Source: an uncultured Clostridia bacterium
GTDB lineage: Bacteria > Bacillota > Clostridia > Oscillospirales > Oscillospiraceae
Length of the DNA stretch: 10,867 nt
NCBI GenBank assembly: GCA_946539175.1
Contig: CAMNHH010000072.1
Coordinates: 1 to 10,867 of the forward strand
Direction of reading: 5' to 3'
In this document: piece by piece, positions 1 through 7,756 of the stretch
Layout of the letters: the number at the start of each line of letters is the position of its first letter
How positions within the stretch are numbered: the first letter of the stretch is position 1
Notes under the pieces: model-generated
What the model saw: the letters and a program-made list of their open reading frames with translations, nothing else
What the model was told of the DNA's origin: nothing
Databases searched by the model: none
Position numbers and translations under genes: made by a program

Positions 1-133
1 CGCCCTCGTCGGTGATCTGCAGATTGACCTTCTTCTTCTCGGGCTGGTCAGCCTTCTTTTTCTTGGACTTCTTCTGTTCGCCGCTGATGAATGGGTATAC
101 TTTCTTGATGTTTCTGAGCTGTACTTCTGCCAT
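1..133 (-). CDS. ugpC: ABC transporter ATPase, MsmK/UgpC type, N-terminal fragment (partial)
   Basis: Only the first 44 codons are present; the gene continues beyond the left edge. The protein begins MAEVQLRNIKKVYPF, the usual opening of the sugar-importer ATPases of the MalK/MsmK/UgpC group, which power CUT1-type sugar permeases from the cytoplasmic face. A lysine-rich insertion (KKSKKKKADQPEKKK, about residues 21-35) interrupts the first strands before the sequence resumes with VNLQITDEG. The Walker A and all other catalytic motifs lie outside the window. The ATG at 133 is supported by AGGAGGA at 141-147, 7 nt upstream. The gene is 44 nt downstream of the alpha-galactosidase stop and on the same strand, so it is probably the last or a late gene of the operon and the energy-coupling partner of the two permeases. 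The symbol reflects family naming, not a tested glycerol-phosphate role. Confidence 0.8.
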   Translation of the reverse strand, partial: MAEVQLRNIKKVYPFISGEQKKSKKKKADQPEKKKVNLQITDEG

Positions 134-177
134 GTTCGCTTCCTCCTGATATGATTTCAAGTGATGGGTTGACGGGA

Positions 178-2424
178 TCAGTCGGCACAAATGCCGTTTT
201 TCTTCAGTAACAGAGTCCAGGCATGGTATTCCTCCTGGGGTACAGGGAGCGTTACACCGCCCTGCATCAGTGCGGCGCCGGAGATTCCGGCAATCCTCCG
301 CAGAGGCCGGTCCTCGCAGCCTGCGTTACAGATGGCGAGTTCGTAGATTCCTTCCGGATGCAACCCCACCGGGTACAAATGGATCGGGACCCCATTGGAT
401 TCCAGGCGGAGCTGGACCGCCTGGATGACAGCCTCCGAACACTGGGGGGCCGGGTCCGTAAAGGACCAGGCGATACAAAGATCTTCCGGGGTACTCAGAC
501 GGTGGTAATCTCCTCTTTGAATCAGAGGATAAAACCGGCGGAAGGATCTGATCTGACTTCGGATCTGCTCCTTCTCATCCTCGCTGAGCTTCCGGATATC
601 CAACTCATAGCCAAAGGTCCCTGCCATGGCCACTGCCGCCCTGGTAGCGAAGGGGGTGATCCGGCCTGTCTGATGGTTGGGGACGGCGGAAACGTGGGAG
701 CCCATGGCGGAGATGGGGTATCCGAAGGAGCTGCCATATTGGATGGACAGCCGATTGATGGCGTCGGTGTTGTCGCTGCACCAGATTTGGGGCATATAAT
801 ACAGCATTCCGGCGTCAAAGCGGCCGCCGCCTCCGCTGCAGCCCTCGAAAAGCACCTCCGGGAAGGCAGTCGTCAGGGTGTCCAACACCCGGTAGAGGCC
901 CAACACATAGCGGTGGGCAAACTCACCCTGGTGCGCCGCGTCCAGGGCCGTACTGTATTTATCACAGATGCTGCGGTTCATATCCCATTTGACGTAGGAG
1001 ATGGGAGCCTTAGACAGGATCTCTGTGATTCTTGCAATCAGATAGTCCTGCACGGCCCGATTGGAGAAATCCAGCACCAGCTGATCCCGGGAGAGGTTTG
1101 GATCCCGCCCCGGAATCTGAACGGCCCATTCCGGGTGCGCCCGGTAAAGGTCACTGTCCTTGTTCACCGCCTCCGGTTCAAACCAGATACCAAACTGCAT
1201 GCCGGTTTCTGTGATTTTTTCTCCCAGCTCCCGGAGACTGCATCCCAGCTTCTTCTCATTGGGGAACCAGTCTCCCAAGCCCGCGTGATCGTTGTCGCGC
1301 TTGCCAAACCAGCCGTCGTCCATGACGAAAAGCTCGATGCCGAGGGCGGCTGCCTCCCGGGCAATCCCGATCAGCTTGTCACCGGTAAAGTCAAAGTATG
1401 TGGCCTCCCAGTTGTTGATCAGCACAGGCCGATCCTGCCTTTTCCAGATACCCCGGCAGATATGATCCCGGATCGCCCGGTGGGTGCATTGGCTCAGGCG
1501 GTCAAAACCGCGATCACTGCAAAACAGCAGGACCTCCGGGGTCTGGAAGCTCTCGCCGGGCTTCAGCTCCCAGCAGAAGTCGTCCGGGTGAATGCCACAG
1601 ACCAAGCGGGTCTGGTTTGCCTGATCCCGCTCCAGCTCCATCAGAAACTCTCCGCTGTAAACCAGACTGACGCCGAAGCAGAGGCCCTGGGTCTCCGTGG
1701 TCTGGGGCGTGCAGAGGATCGAGAAGGGGTTGTAATGGTGACTGCTGGTTCCCCGGACGGTTCCGATGCTCTGGATGCCGTGGCGGACAGGCTGCCGCTC
1801 CGGAATCCGCTCCATGGTATGCCTTCCATGGAAGCTGATCCAATCGAACTCGCCAAACTGCCAGTCCACACTGAGGCTGGCTGCCTTTTCCAGCCACAGC
1901 TTGGTTTTGCCTCGGTTGATAATCCTGGCAGCCCGGGTCACCAGATCCAGCTCCTCTACCACGCCGTATTGCAGCTCCACTGCCAGACCGGAATAGGGGT
2001 CCTCCATCCGGACCAGAAGCGTGTCCGCTTCGGAGGGTGCGGCGTAGAGGGCAGGCAGGCCCTTGAGGGCGTATTTTCCTTTTTGTACGGTCCAGTCCCG
2101 GACCCGCAGCGAAACGGCTCTGCTTCCGTCCTTGTGGCGGACCTTCAGGGCGGAGGCCCGATAGTCCCCGACGCCGAAGCAGCTGTATTCCAGAGGCAGT
2201 ACATCCTCGGACCATCCAGGCCGCTCTGTGCCGTTGACGGTCAGACTTCCCGAGAAGCCGCGGCCAACCCTGGCGATGGCGTGGCTCATATCGTCTCCGC
2301 TGTGGATCCGGCTGCCGTAGTAGGTATGCAGAAGCAGTCCGTCCGGGTCCCGTTTCATCTGATAGCTGGAATGCTTGGTCTGCAAGGTCACAAGGCCCCG
2401 GGCTTCATCCATGAAAATCGACAT
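178..2424 (-). CDS. aga: Alpha-galactosidase, glycoside hydrolase family 36 (classical, MelA/AgaB/RafA type)
   Basis: A complete 748-residue GH36 enzyme, the normal length for the bacterial cytoplasmic group. It hydrolyses terminal alpha-1,6-galactosyl residues of melibiose, raffinose and stachyose by a retaining mechanism. An N-terminal beta-sandwich (about 1-320) is followed by the TIM barrel. Visible motifs: LINNWEATYFD (336-345), VMDDGWFGKRD with substrate-contacting D369/D370, WFEPEAVN (414-421), SRDQLVLD (445-452), KWDMNR with the predicted nucleophile D481, CSGGGGRFD (529-537), and CSDNTD with the predicted acid/base D551. The nucleophile to acid/base spacing of 70 matches characterised homologues. 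There is no signal peptide, so it acts on imported sugar. The ATG at 2424 is chosen because GGGAGG lies 7 nt upstream; M5 is a worse fit. The start is only 12 nt after the preceding stop codon, so the two genes are cotranscribed. All recognised catalytic residues are present. Confidence 0.96.
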   Translation of the reverse strand: MSIFMDEARGLVTLQTKHSSYQMKRDPDGLLLHTYYGSRIHSGDDMSHAIARVGRGFSGSLTVNGTERPGWSEDVLPLEYSCFGVGDYRASALKVRHKDGSRAVSLRVRDWTVQKGKYALKGLPALYAAPSEADTLLVRMEDPYSGLAVELQYGVVEELDLVTRAARIINRGKTKLWLEKAASLSVDWQFGEFDWISFHGRHTMERIPERQPVRHGIQSIGTVRGTSSHHYNPFSILCTPQTTETQGLCFGVSLVYSGEFLMELERDQANQTRLVCGIHPDDFCWELKPGESFQTPEVLLFCSDRGFDRLSQCTHRAIRDHICRGIWKRQDRPVLINNWEATYFDFTGDKLIGIAREAAALGIELFVMDDGWFGKRDNDHAGLGDWFPNEKKLGCSLRELGEKITETGMQFGIWFEPEAVNKDSDLYRAHPEWAVQIPGRDPNLSRDQLVLDFSNRAVQDYLIARITEILSKAPISYVKWDMNRSICDKYSTALDAAHQGEFAHRYVLGLYRVLDTLTTAFPEVLFEGCSGGGGRFDAGMLYYMPQIWCSDNTDAINRLSIQYGSSFGYPISAMGSHVSAVPNHQTGRITPFATRAAVAMAGTFGYELDIRKLSEDEKEQIRSQIRSFRRFYPLIQRGDYHRLSTPEDLCIAWSFTDPAPQCSEAVIQAVQLRLESNGVPIHLYPVGLHPEGIYELAICNAGCEDRPLRRIAGISGAALMQGGVTLPVPQEEYHAWTLLLKKNGICAD

Positions 2425-2436
2425 ATATATGCCTCC

Positions 2437-3123
2437 CTATGGTGCTTGGTTGTCAAAGAGAAAATTCAGAAAAATCAATGCCTGATCCGGATGGGCCGCC
2501 AGGGCGTTGACGCCCAGGACAGCTCCGAAGGGGTAGGGCTTGCCCGGACCGACAAGCCGGCTGCCGGCCAGGTCAATGCCCACCGGAACCGGGTCGCTGC
2601 CGTTTTCCGACTCAGAGGGGATCACCCGGATCACCCGATCCGAAAAGCCCTCCAGAATTCCCGACAGGCGAGGGTCCCGCAGATCCATCAGCCGTCCGGA
2701 GGCGCCGATGGCGGAAAGCCCGTCGGGGTCCATCACCAACAGATCCATGGTCCCGCTGTCCATGTAGGCAATCAGCATTTGATAATACTGGTTGCCGTAG
2801 AGCTTTCGGGTGGGATCGCAAAAGCACTGATCCGCGAAGCGCAGCGTCTCCCGGTCATAAGCGGCCCAGGCGGCAAAATCCCTGTGCAGCTCGCTCCCGT
2901 CCCCGAGATCGGCGGTGGTGTTGGCAAACAACACAAAGCATCGGGTTTCCTTGTCATTGGTAAAATACAGCCACAGACCGGAAACCAGCAGCAACAGAGC
3001 GGCGCCGATGCCCAGAATCCAGAGCTTGTAATAATCCCAAATGTAGGCCAGCCGTTTCTCAGGAGAAAGAGCAGCCAGCTTTTTTGCTTCGCCTTGCTTC
3101 CACTGCAGAAAGCTTTGGAGCAT
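2437..3123 (-). CDS. Single-pass membrane protein of unknown function with a solute-binding-protein-like outer part
   Basis: I do not recognise a named family. The 228-residue product has a basic cytoplasmic stretch (1-33, with PEKRLAYIWDYYKLW), one clear transmembrane helix (about 34-54, ILGIGAALLLLVSGLWLYF) and a soluble domain of about 170 residues that should face outward. There is no lipobox. The soluble part has segments reminiscent of family-1 sugar-binding proteins: NQYYQMLIAYMDSGTMDLLVMDPDGL (two halves, 111-136), a GRLMDLRD turn (143-150) and a C-terminal ALAAHPDQALIFLNFLFD segment (188-205 region onward). It is much shorter than a real binding protein (about 400 residues). The ATG at 3123 has GGGAGGTG 7 nt upstream. 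It sits 30 nt after the Sip1-like gene and 12 nt before the alpha-galactosidase, inside the operon. A membrane-tethered accessory, sensor or degenerate binding protein are all possible; these are inferences. Confidence 0.85.
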   Translation of the reverse strand: MLQSFLQWKQGEAKKLAALSPEKRLAYIWDYYKLWILGIGAALLLLVSGLWLYFTNDKETRCFVLFANTTADLGDGSELHRDFAAWAAYDRETLRFADQCFCDPTRKLYGNQYYQMLIAYMDSGTMDLLVMDPDGLSAIGASGRLMDLRDPRLSGILEGFSDRVIRVIPSESENGSDPVPVGIDLAGSRLVGPGKPYPFGAVLGVNALAAHPDQALIFLNFLFDNQAP

Positions 3124-3153
3124 GGGGTTTCACCTCCCGGCCGGATTTCGATG

Positions 3154-5178
3154 TTACCAATAGACTGTCAAGTCTGCGGGCTCCGCCGCTTCCGGCAGCG
3201 GCAGCTCCCAGAGTCCGCCTGTGAAGCGCAGACAAGCGGTCAGATCCTGTCCGTTCAGCCTGACCTGCCGGGGCGTATGCCGACACCACCAGGCGCTTGT
3301 GCCGGTCTGCCGCAGGCGGAAGCGGGCCTCTCCGGTTTGGACCCGCAGCGATTCCAGCGCCCCGGGGCTGACGTACTTTTCCGTCAAGCCCAGGGGGACA
3401 AAGTCTCCGTTGATCGGGAACAGAAGATACCATCCATAAGCTTCCGGCTCCAGAATACCGGTCTGAAGCCCATCGGCCTGCACAACGGAGGCTTTCTTTC
3501 GAAACCAGTCATAGACCAGCCAAGCTTCCGCCCGCGGCAGTTCGGCAAGCTGCCCCGGCCCTATCGTAAAGGGTTGCGCCTTCCCGGTCAGATTGAATAC
3601 TGCCAAACCGCCGGCCCGGCAGGCCTTGCCGGAGACCGTGTTTTGCAGCTTCAAAACGCCATCCTTCCGAGGGTCCCGGAACACACAGTCCTCCGTGGGC
3701 TGGGCGGAACGGTCCATCCTGTAGATCCGTCCCTCCGGGTCACAGAGAGGCTTCAGAACCTCCGGCACAGTTTCTCCCAGCCGGTCGCTGACGTACACCG
3801 GTCCTCCGCTGACGGCCCGCAGCAAGGCATGCTTGGCGCCTGCGGGGTGGTTGGTCCAGAACATGTCCCAGTCACAGATATAAAGTTTGTTGTGATACAG
3901 GGCGTTATAGGCGTTTTGCAGCAGATGCTCGGAAAAGCTCTCCGGCTTTTGGGGTACGAAATCGTCGCTGTTGCGGGAGAGGGCGGAGCTGGATCTTGCC
4001 AGTACGGTCTCCATCGCCATACCCATGCAGTTGATGACCGCACCGTCAAAGATCCCGGAGGCAGACTCCAGCGCCTGCCCCAATCCGGCGGCAGCCTCCG
4101 CCAGGGGCATTCGGTGATGGAAAAAGATCGAAGCTGCACTTTGGCCGTCGGCCTTGGCAAAGTCGATCCCGGCGGCCTTGAGCTCTGTGTACCAGTCCCG
4201 GTAGAAGGACCCGGCTTCCTTGGGGTTCAGGGCCAGCAAGCCATCCTCCGCCTGGGCCAGGACCTGACTTTTCGCCAGGGATCCCGCTGGGTCCACACCG
4301 TCCCAGTAGCCCATCAGGGCATGCCAGACGCCGACCCAGCGAATGGACGTGCTTTGGTGAAGCTGTTGGACCAGCGGCGCAAAGCCCCTTGGAAACTTCA
4401 CCGGGTCCGGCCCAAAGGCAGACAGCTGCCGTCCGTTGACCCGCATCCAGCCGTCGTCAATCAGCATCCAGCGGACCGGGACCTGCTTTTCCTTCAGCTC
4501 TTCCGCCTTTGCCAGCAGCTTTTCCTCGTCCACCTGGGCGTAGAACGCGTCCCAGCTGCACCAGCCTAAATATCGGAATACTTCGGGCAGGGCCTTCTCC
4601 TGCCTGGGCCGAAGGCCTTTCATCCGGCATACCGCGCGGAACACCTGTTCCACCGCCTGGGCGGCAGTATCCGCCTCTGCCCAGAAGCACAGCGGCTCCT
4701 GCAGGGACGTGATTCCCTCCACCCCGGCGCTCAACTCCAGGCAAAGGGAACTCGAAGTGCCCGGCCGGAGCATGGCCTTGAAGCGAGTTCCAACCATTGG
4801 AAGGAAACAGACGATCCGATCAGAGTATTGGAACAACGCCAGCTGGGTCTTCTCCGGGATCTCCGAAAAATCGGAACCGAAGGCAGGCCTGGTCCACCAG
4901 GGATTATAGAGGTAGAAGGACGTGATTGCCTGAGGCGCTTGGGCAGAAAGCTCCACGCGGATGGGGGAGTCTGCCCGCAGACTGCGGCTTTCCTGCCCGG
5001 CTGGGTTGAGGATTTGCAAATTGAGATCCATCCTGTGACATCCATACAGGGTATCGGAGGTCAGGGACAGCGTCGCGGAGTTTGCGGAAACAGCGCCGCC
5101 GTTCAGGACGGCATGGAGCTCCGTCGAAGCGGAGCCTTCCTCTGTAAACCACAGTTTGATATGAATGGAATTGAACAT
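3154..5178 (-). CDS. Sip1/raffinose-synthase-like glycoside hydrolase family 36 protein
   Basis: A complete 674-residue protein of the GH36 branch that contains plant raffinose synthases, seed-imbibition (Sip1) proteins and bacterial alpha-galactosidases. Visible motifs: LGWCSWDAFYAQV (204-216), MLIDDGWM (238-245), GVWHALMGYW (283-292), DFAKADGQ with the predicted nucleophile D344, SRNSDDF with the predicted acid/base D405, and CDWDMFWTNHP (435-445), a hallmark of this branch. A C-terminal beta domain follows (about 500-674). There is no signal peptide, so the protein is cytoplasmic. It differs strongly from the other GH36 enzyme in this operon, so the pair is not a recent duplication. It could hydrolyse a different alpha-galactoside linkage or transfer galactosyl groups; sequence alone does not decide. 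The ATG at 5178 has a modest GGAGA about 10 nt upstream. A strong hairpin (5209-5257) precedes it in the mRNA. Confidence 0.92.
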   Translation of the reverse strand: MFNSIHIKLWFTEEGSASTELHAVLNGGAVSANSATLSLTSDTLYGCHRMDLNLQILNPAGQESRSLRADSPIRVELSAQAPQAITSFYLYNPWWTRPAFGSDFSEIPEKTQLALFQYSDRIVCFLPMVGTRFKAMLRPGTSSSLCLELSAGVEGITSLQEPLCFWAEADTAAQAVEQVFRAVCRMKGLRPRQEKALPEVFRYLGWCSWDAFYAQVDEEKLLAKAEELKEKQVPVRWMLIDDGWMRVNGRQLSAFGPDPVKFPRGFAPLVQQLHQSTSIRWVGVWHALMGYWDGVDPAGSLAKSQVLAQAEDGLLALNPKEAGSFYRDWYTELKAAGIDFAKADGQSAASIFFHHRMPLAEAAAGLGQALESASGIFDGAVINCMGMAMETVLARSSSALSRNSDDFVPQKPESFSEHLLQNAYNALYHNKLYICDWDMFWTNHPAGAKHALLRAVSGGPVYVSDRLGETVPEVLKPLCDPEGRIYRMDRSAQPTEDCVFRDPRKDGVLKLQNTVSGKACRAGGLAVFNLTGKAQPFTIGPGQLAELPRAEAWLVYDWFRKKASVVQADGLQTGILEPEAYGWYLLFPINGDFVPLGLTEKYVSPGALESLRVQTGEARFRLRQTGTSAWWCRHTPRQVRLNGQDLTACLRFTGGLWELPLPEAAEPADLTVYW

Positions 5179-5208
5179 GATGGATAATCTCCAGGCGTGA
5201 GGGAGTAT

Positions 5209-5257
5209 TCCCTTTTCCCAATGGCATGGGGCAGACCCATGCCACCGGGAAAAGGGA
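5209..5257 (-). ncRNA. Intercistronic mRNA hairpin between yesL-like and GH36 genes
   Basis: Arms 5209-5219 and 5247-5257 are exact 11-bp complements, and arms 5222-5230 and 5236-5244 are exact 9-bp complements around a 5-nt loop. The two bases between them on each side are AA and CC on the plus strand, a mismatch. In the minus-strand transcript they become UU and GG and can form two G-U pairs, giving a continuous 22-bp stem. No U-run follows, so a simple intrinsic terminator is unlikely. A processing, stability or partial attenuation role is inferred. Confidence 0.7.
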
Positions 5258-5274
5258 GAGGGATTGAAAAAAGC

Positions 5275-5922
5275 TTATTCGATCTTGTCCTCCCCTTCCT
5301 CCAGCAAGGGCCGATAGAAGGGAAGCAGCAATTTACCGATGAACCAGGCGCCCAGGGCAAACCAGAAGAAGGTAAAAATGAAACCGTAGGCGGGCCGATT
5401 CACCTCGTCCATCCAGGACAGAACCAGAGGAACCACGTTGATTGCCAGTACCAGAATCAGCTTCAGAGGATTTCGGACAGCGGTATAGATTGCCAGCTTG
5501 ATCTGGGTGCCCAGCGGTGCCTGGGAAATCGGAAGCAGCGGCAGCAGATAGCTGACGGTGCTTACCGCGATCAGCAGCACCCCGATTACGCCCGCAGACA
5601 GCATCTGAATGATTCCGCCGGCCTGGGCTGCTATCCCCAGATCCATAAGCCCCAGCGCAATCAGAAGGACAAAGCCTACCCAAACGAGGGTTGCTTTTCC
5701 GAAATTGCGGCGGAAGCCCTCCCAAAACACCCGAAGCGGATGGATGGGGTCCGGATCTGTGAGCATGGAAAAGACGCCGTGGTACAAGGCACTGAGACCC
5801 GCGCCGATGGTGACGAAGGGAACAGAGCTCAGCGCAAAAAGCAGGTTCAGCACAATCAGCGTACCGCATTTGGTCATCAGACGGCCAAAGCGGGTGTCGT
5901 TCCCCAGAATACGGCTCAGCAT
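5275..5922 (-). CDS. YesL family (DUF624) membrane protein
   Basis: A 215-residue integral membrane protein with about five hydrophobic helices (near 20-43, 76-98, 103-130, 152-170 and 177-200). The N-terminus MLSRILGNDTRFGRLMTKCG, followed by LNLLFALSSVPFVTIGAGLSALY, is typical of the DUF624/YesL family: a G-F/R-L opening, then an L-F-x-L-x-S-x-P-F/V-x-T-I-G segment. The family is common in carbohydrate ABC-transporter operons of Bacillota, such as the yes rhamnogalacturonan cluster of Bacillus subtilis; its molecular role is unknown. The open frame extends upstream to 6171, but the ATG at 5922 is chosen because AGGAGGTG precedes it at a good distance and because the extension would overlap the permease gene and read as arginine-rich nonsense. 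It lies 50 nt after the second permease gene and is followed by the hairpin at 5209-5257. Confidence 0.88.
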   Translation of the reverse strand: MLSRILGNDTRFGRLMTKCGTLIVLNLLFALSSVPFVTIGAGLSALYHGVFSMLTDPDPIHPLRVFWEGFRRNFGKATLVWVGFVLLIALGLMDLGIAAQAGGIIQMLSAGVIGVLLIAVSTVSYLLPLLPISQAPLGTQIKLAIYTAVRNPLKLILVLAINVVPLVLSWMDEVNRPAYGFIFTFFWFALGAWFIGKLLLPFYRPLLEEGEDKIE

Positions 5923-5972
5923 GGTGGAAACACCTCCTGGATGGAATGGAAGCGGGGGAATTCTTTTCTGAC

Positions 5973-6812
5973 TTACAGCTTGCCGCCGGAGGTGGCAATT
6001 CCTTCGACGAACTGCTTCTGGAAGATCAGATACAAAACCAGCATTGGAATGACTGCCATAACGGCGCCGGCCATCAACTGGGGATAGTTGTTGCCGAACT
6101 GCCCCTGCAGTCTGGAAAGGGCGGCGGTCAGTGTGGTGGCGTCGCTCTTGGGGCAGACGATCATGGGCCACATCAGATCCTTATAGGCAAACAAGGCGGT
6201 AAAAATGCCCAAAGAAACCAAAGAAGACCGGGTCAAAGGCATCATCACGTGCAGGAAGCGCTGGCCGATGTTGCAGCCATCCAGCTCTGCCGCCTCCTCC
6301 AAAGAGGCAGGCAGGCTCTGGTAGCCCTGCTTGCACAGGTAGGTACCGAAGGCAGTGACCGCTCCTGGCAGCAGCAGTGCAAACTGGGTGTTCATGATAT
6401 GGAGCTTGGACACCATCAGGTATTGCGGGATGATGTAGATCTGACCGGGCACCATCATCTGCACCAGCACGATGGCAAAGAAGAAATTCTTCCCGGGGAA
6501 TTTCAGCCGGGCAAAGGCGTAGCCGGCCAAGGTGGCGGTCAGGCAGGCACAGAGGACCCGCAGGGCGATCATAAGCAGGGTGTTCTTGTACAGAATCAGG
6601 AAGTTATAGGAATTCCAGACCTGAACGAAGTTCTCAAAATGCCAGCTTCCGCCGGGGAAAATGTAAAAGGGGTTGACGGAAATGGATTCGCTCTTGGTTT
6701 TCACCGCGGTCAGAAGCATCCAGATAAAAGGCGTAATCATAATAACGGCGCCGATGATCATGATGCATTGAATCACGACAGCGGTCAGATTCTTTTTTGC
6801 TTTCCAGCCCAT
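5973..6812 (-). CDS. Sugar ABC transporter permease, MalG type (CUT1)
   Basis: A 279-residue inner-membrane permease with six predicted helices. The first is at about 10-35 (AVVIQCIMIIGAVIMITPFIWML), followed by the extracytoplasmic NPFYIFPGGSWHFENFVQVW segment typical of MalG-like subunits. The cytoplasmic EAA loop that docks on the ATPase is LEEAAELDGCNIGQRFLHVMMP (two halves, 171-192), with E173-A-A and D178-G179 intact. The open frame runs back to a GTG at 6830, but the ATG at 6812 is preferred: AAAGGAG (6820-6826) lies 7 nt upstream of it, while it would fall inside the coding sequence if GTG were used. It is 18 nt after the MalF-type gene, its expected heterodimer partner. The C-terminus IATSGGKL is the usual MalG-like end. 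Confidence 0.95.
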   Translation of the reverse strand: MGWKAKKNLTAVVIQCIMIIGAVIMITPFIWMLLTAVKTKSESISVNPFYIFPGGSWHFENFVQVWNSYNFLILYKNTLLMIALRVLCACLTATLAGYAFARLKFPGKNFFFAIVLVQMMVPGQIYIIPQYLMVSKLHIMNTQFALLLPGAVTAFGTYLCKQGYQSLPASLEEAAELDGCNIGQRFLHVMMPLTRSSLVSLGIFTALFAYKDLMWPMIVCPKSDATTLTAALSRLQGQFGNNYPQLMAGAVMAVIPMLVLYLIFQKQFVEGIATSGGKL

Positions 6813-6819
6813 AGAACTT

Positions 6820-6826
6820 CTCCTTT
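6820..6826 (-). promoter_or_regulatory. Ribosome binding site deciding the MalG-type permease start
   Basis: AAAGGAG on the minus strand, 7 nt before the ATG at 6812. It excludes the upstream GTG at 6830, for which no binding site is visible. Confidence 0.8.
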
Positions 6827-6830
6827 CCAC

Positions 6831-7724
6831 TTAATCGTAGTGGACCCACTTCTTCTCCGTCTTCTGGAGAATAAAAGTGATCACGCTGATGATCAGAATC
6901 AGGAACATGATGATGGCCGCGCCGTAGCCCCGGTTGGATTTCTCGAAGGCATACTCATAGAACAGATAGGTGATGGTCTTCACCTTAGGCCAGGCCCGGC
7001 TGGACTGATCCATAATCATGAAGGGCAGGTCGAATAATTGAAGCGCGCCCATAATTCCTGTCTGGATGATAAAGAACAGCATGGGGCTCAGCAGGGGGAT
7101 GGTAATGCGGAAAAAGGCGTGGACGCCGCTGGAGCCGTCGATGGAGGCCGCTTCGTAGTAGTCCTTCGGGATGTCCTGCAGACCGCCCAGAAGAAGGATC
7201 ATGTCATAACCGATGGCGCTCCAAACGCCAACGATCACGATGGCGATGAGGGCGATGGTGGGATCCGTGACCCAACTGATTTTGGCGTTGAAAATGTGGT
7301 TCAGCAGACCGTAATCCTGGTTGAACATCCAACGCCAGACCATGGCAATGGCTGCGGGGGCGCAGACCATCGGCAGGAAGTAGACCGTCCGATAGAGCCC
7401 TCTGCCCCGCATCTTCCGGTTCAGAAGCACCGCCAGGACCAGAGAGATGGAAACCGTCAGCGGCAGGCTGAGGATCGCGTACTTGAAGGAATTCCAAAGG
7501 GTACTGAAGACTTCAGAATCATGGATCAGCTTTATATAATTGTTCAAGCCGATAAAGGTGTTGCCGATGCCAAAGTCGCCCGTTTTGCAGAAGGATTGCC
7601 AGACGGTGTCAATAATCGGGTAGTAGTTCAGAATTAATAGTCCGATGATAGTGGGAGCGATAAATACAAAACCCCATATTGCTTCCCGTTTTGCCTTTGG
7701 CGTCATTTTTTTCTTCTTTTTCAA
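6831..7724 (-). CDS. Sugar ABC transporter permease, MalF/UgpA type (CUT1), probable TTG start
   Basis: A 297-residue permease with six predicted helices. A lysine-rich cytoplasmic head (KKKKKMTPKAKRE) is followed by GFVFIAPTIIGLLILNYYPII (two segments, 18-38), typical of MalF-like subunits. The EAA loop is DYYEAASIDGSSGVHAFFRITIPLLSP (189-214 region), with E191-A-A, D196-G197 and the following IPLLSP intact. Start choice: AAAGGAGG (7733-7740) sits 8 nt before a TTG at 7724. The ATG at 7745 has this Shine-Dalgarno inside its own codons 2-4 and no other site upstream, and the next ATG (7706) is 26 nt from the site. A TTG start is therefore the best reading, with ATG 7745 as the alternative (7 extra residues). 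It lies 68 nt after the binding-protein stop, with a hairpin between. Confidence 0.93.
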   Translation of the reverse strand: MKKKKKMTPKAKREAIWGFVFIAPTIIGLLILNYYPIIDTVWQSFCKTGDFGIGNTFIGLNNYIKLIHDSEVFSTLWNSFKYAILSLPLTVSISLVLAVLLNRKMRGRGLYRTVYFLPMVCAPAAIAMVWRWMFNQDYGLLNHIFNAKISWVTDPTIALIAIVIVGVWSAIGYDMILLLGGLQDIPKDYYEAASIDGSSGVHAFFRITIPLLSPMLFFIIQTGIMGALQLFDLPFMIMDQSSRAWPKVKTITYLFYEYAFEKSNRGYGAAIIMFLILIISVITFILQKTEKKWVHYD

Positions 7725-7732
7725 GAGGAGCT

Positions 7733-7740
7733 CCTCCTTT
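7733..7740 (-). promoter_or_regulatory. Ribosome binding site of the MalF-type permease, next to its own complement
   Basis: AAAGGAGG on the minus strand, 8 nt before TTG 7724. The bases between are AGCTCCTC, so the site is part of the 12-nt palindrome GAGGAGCTCCTC (7725-7736). The Shine-Dalgarno core could pair with the spacer in cis, though only as a short 4-bp stem. Confidence 0.65.
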
Positions 7741-7756
7741 CTCATGATGTTGGATT

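Noticed and set aside
223..4569. A stop-free plus-strand frame of 1448 codons opposite the alpha-galactosidase, the membrane protein and most of the Sip1-like gene
   Set aside because: The three minus-strand genes share one reading register, and this frame is their exact codon complement. It stays open only because the genes avoid TTA, CTA and TCA codons; it ends at the first such codon (TTA, 4567-4569). No ribosome site or domain pattern supports it.
5923..6171. Upstream extension of the YesL-like frame by 83 residues
   Set aside because: It overlaps the permease gene, is arginine-rich shadow sequence, and the internal ATG at 5922 has a good ribosome site and the family N-terminus.
6813..6830. 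GTG start at 6830 for the MalG-type permease
   Set aside because: The only Shine-Dalgarno lies inside the extra codons and fits the ATG at 6812.
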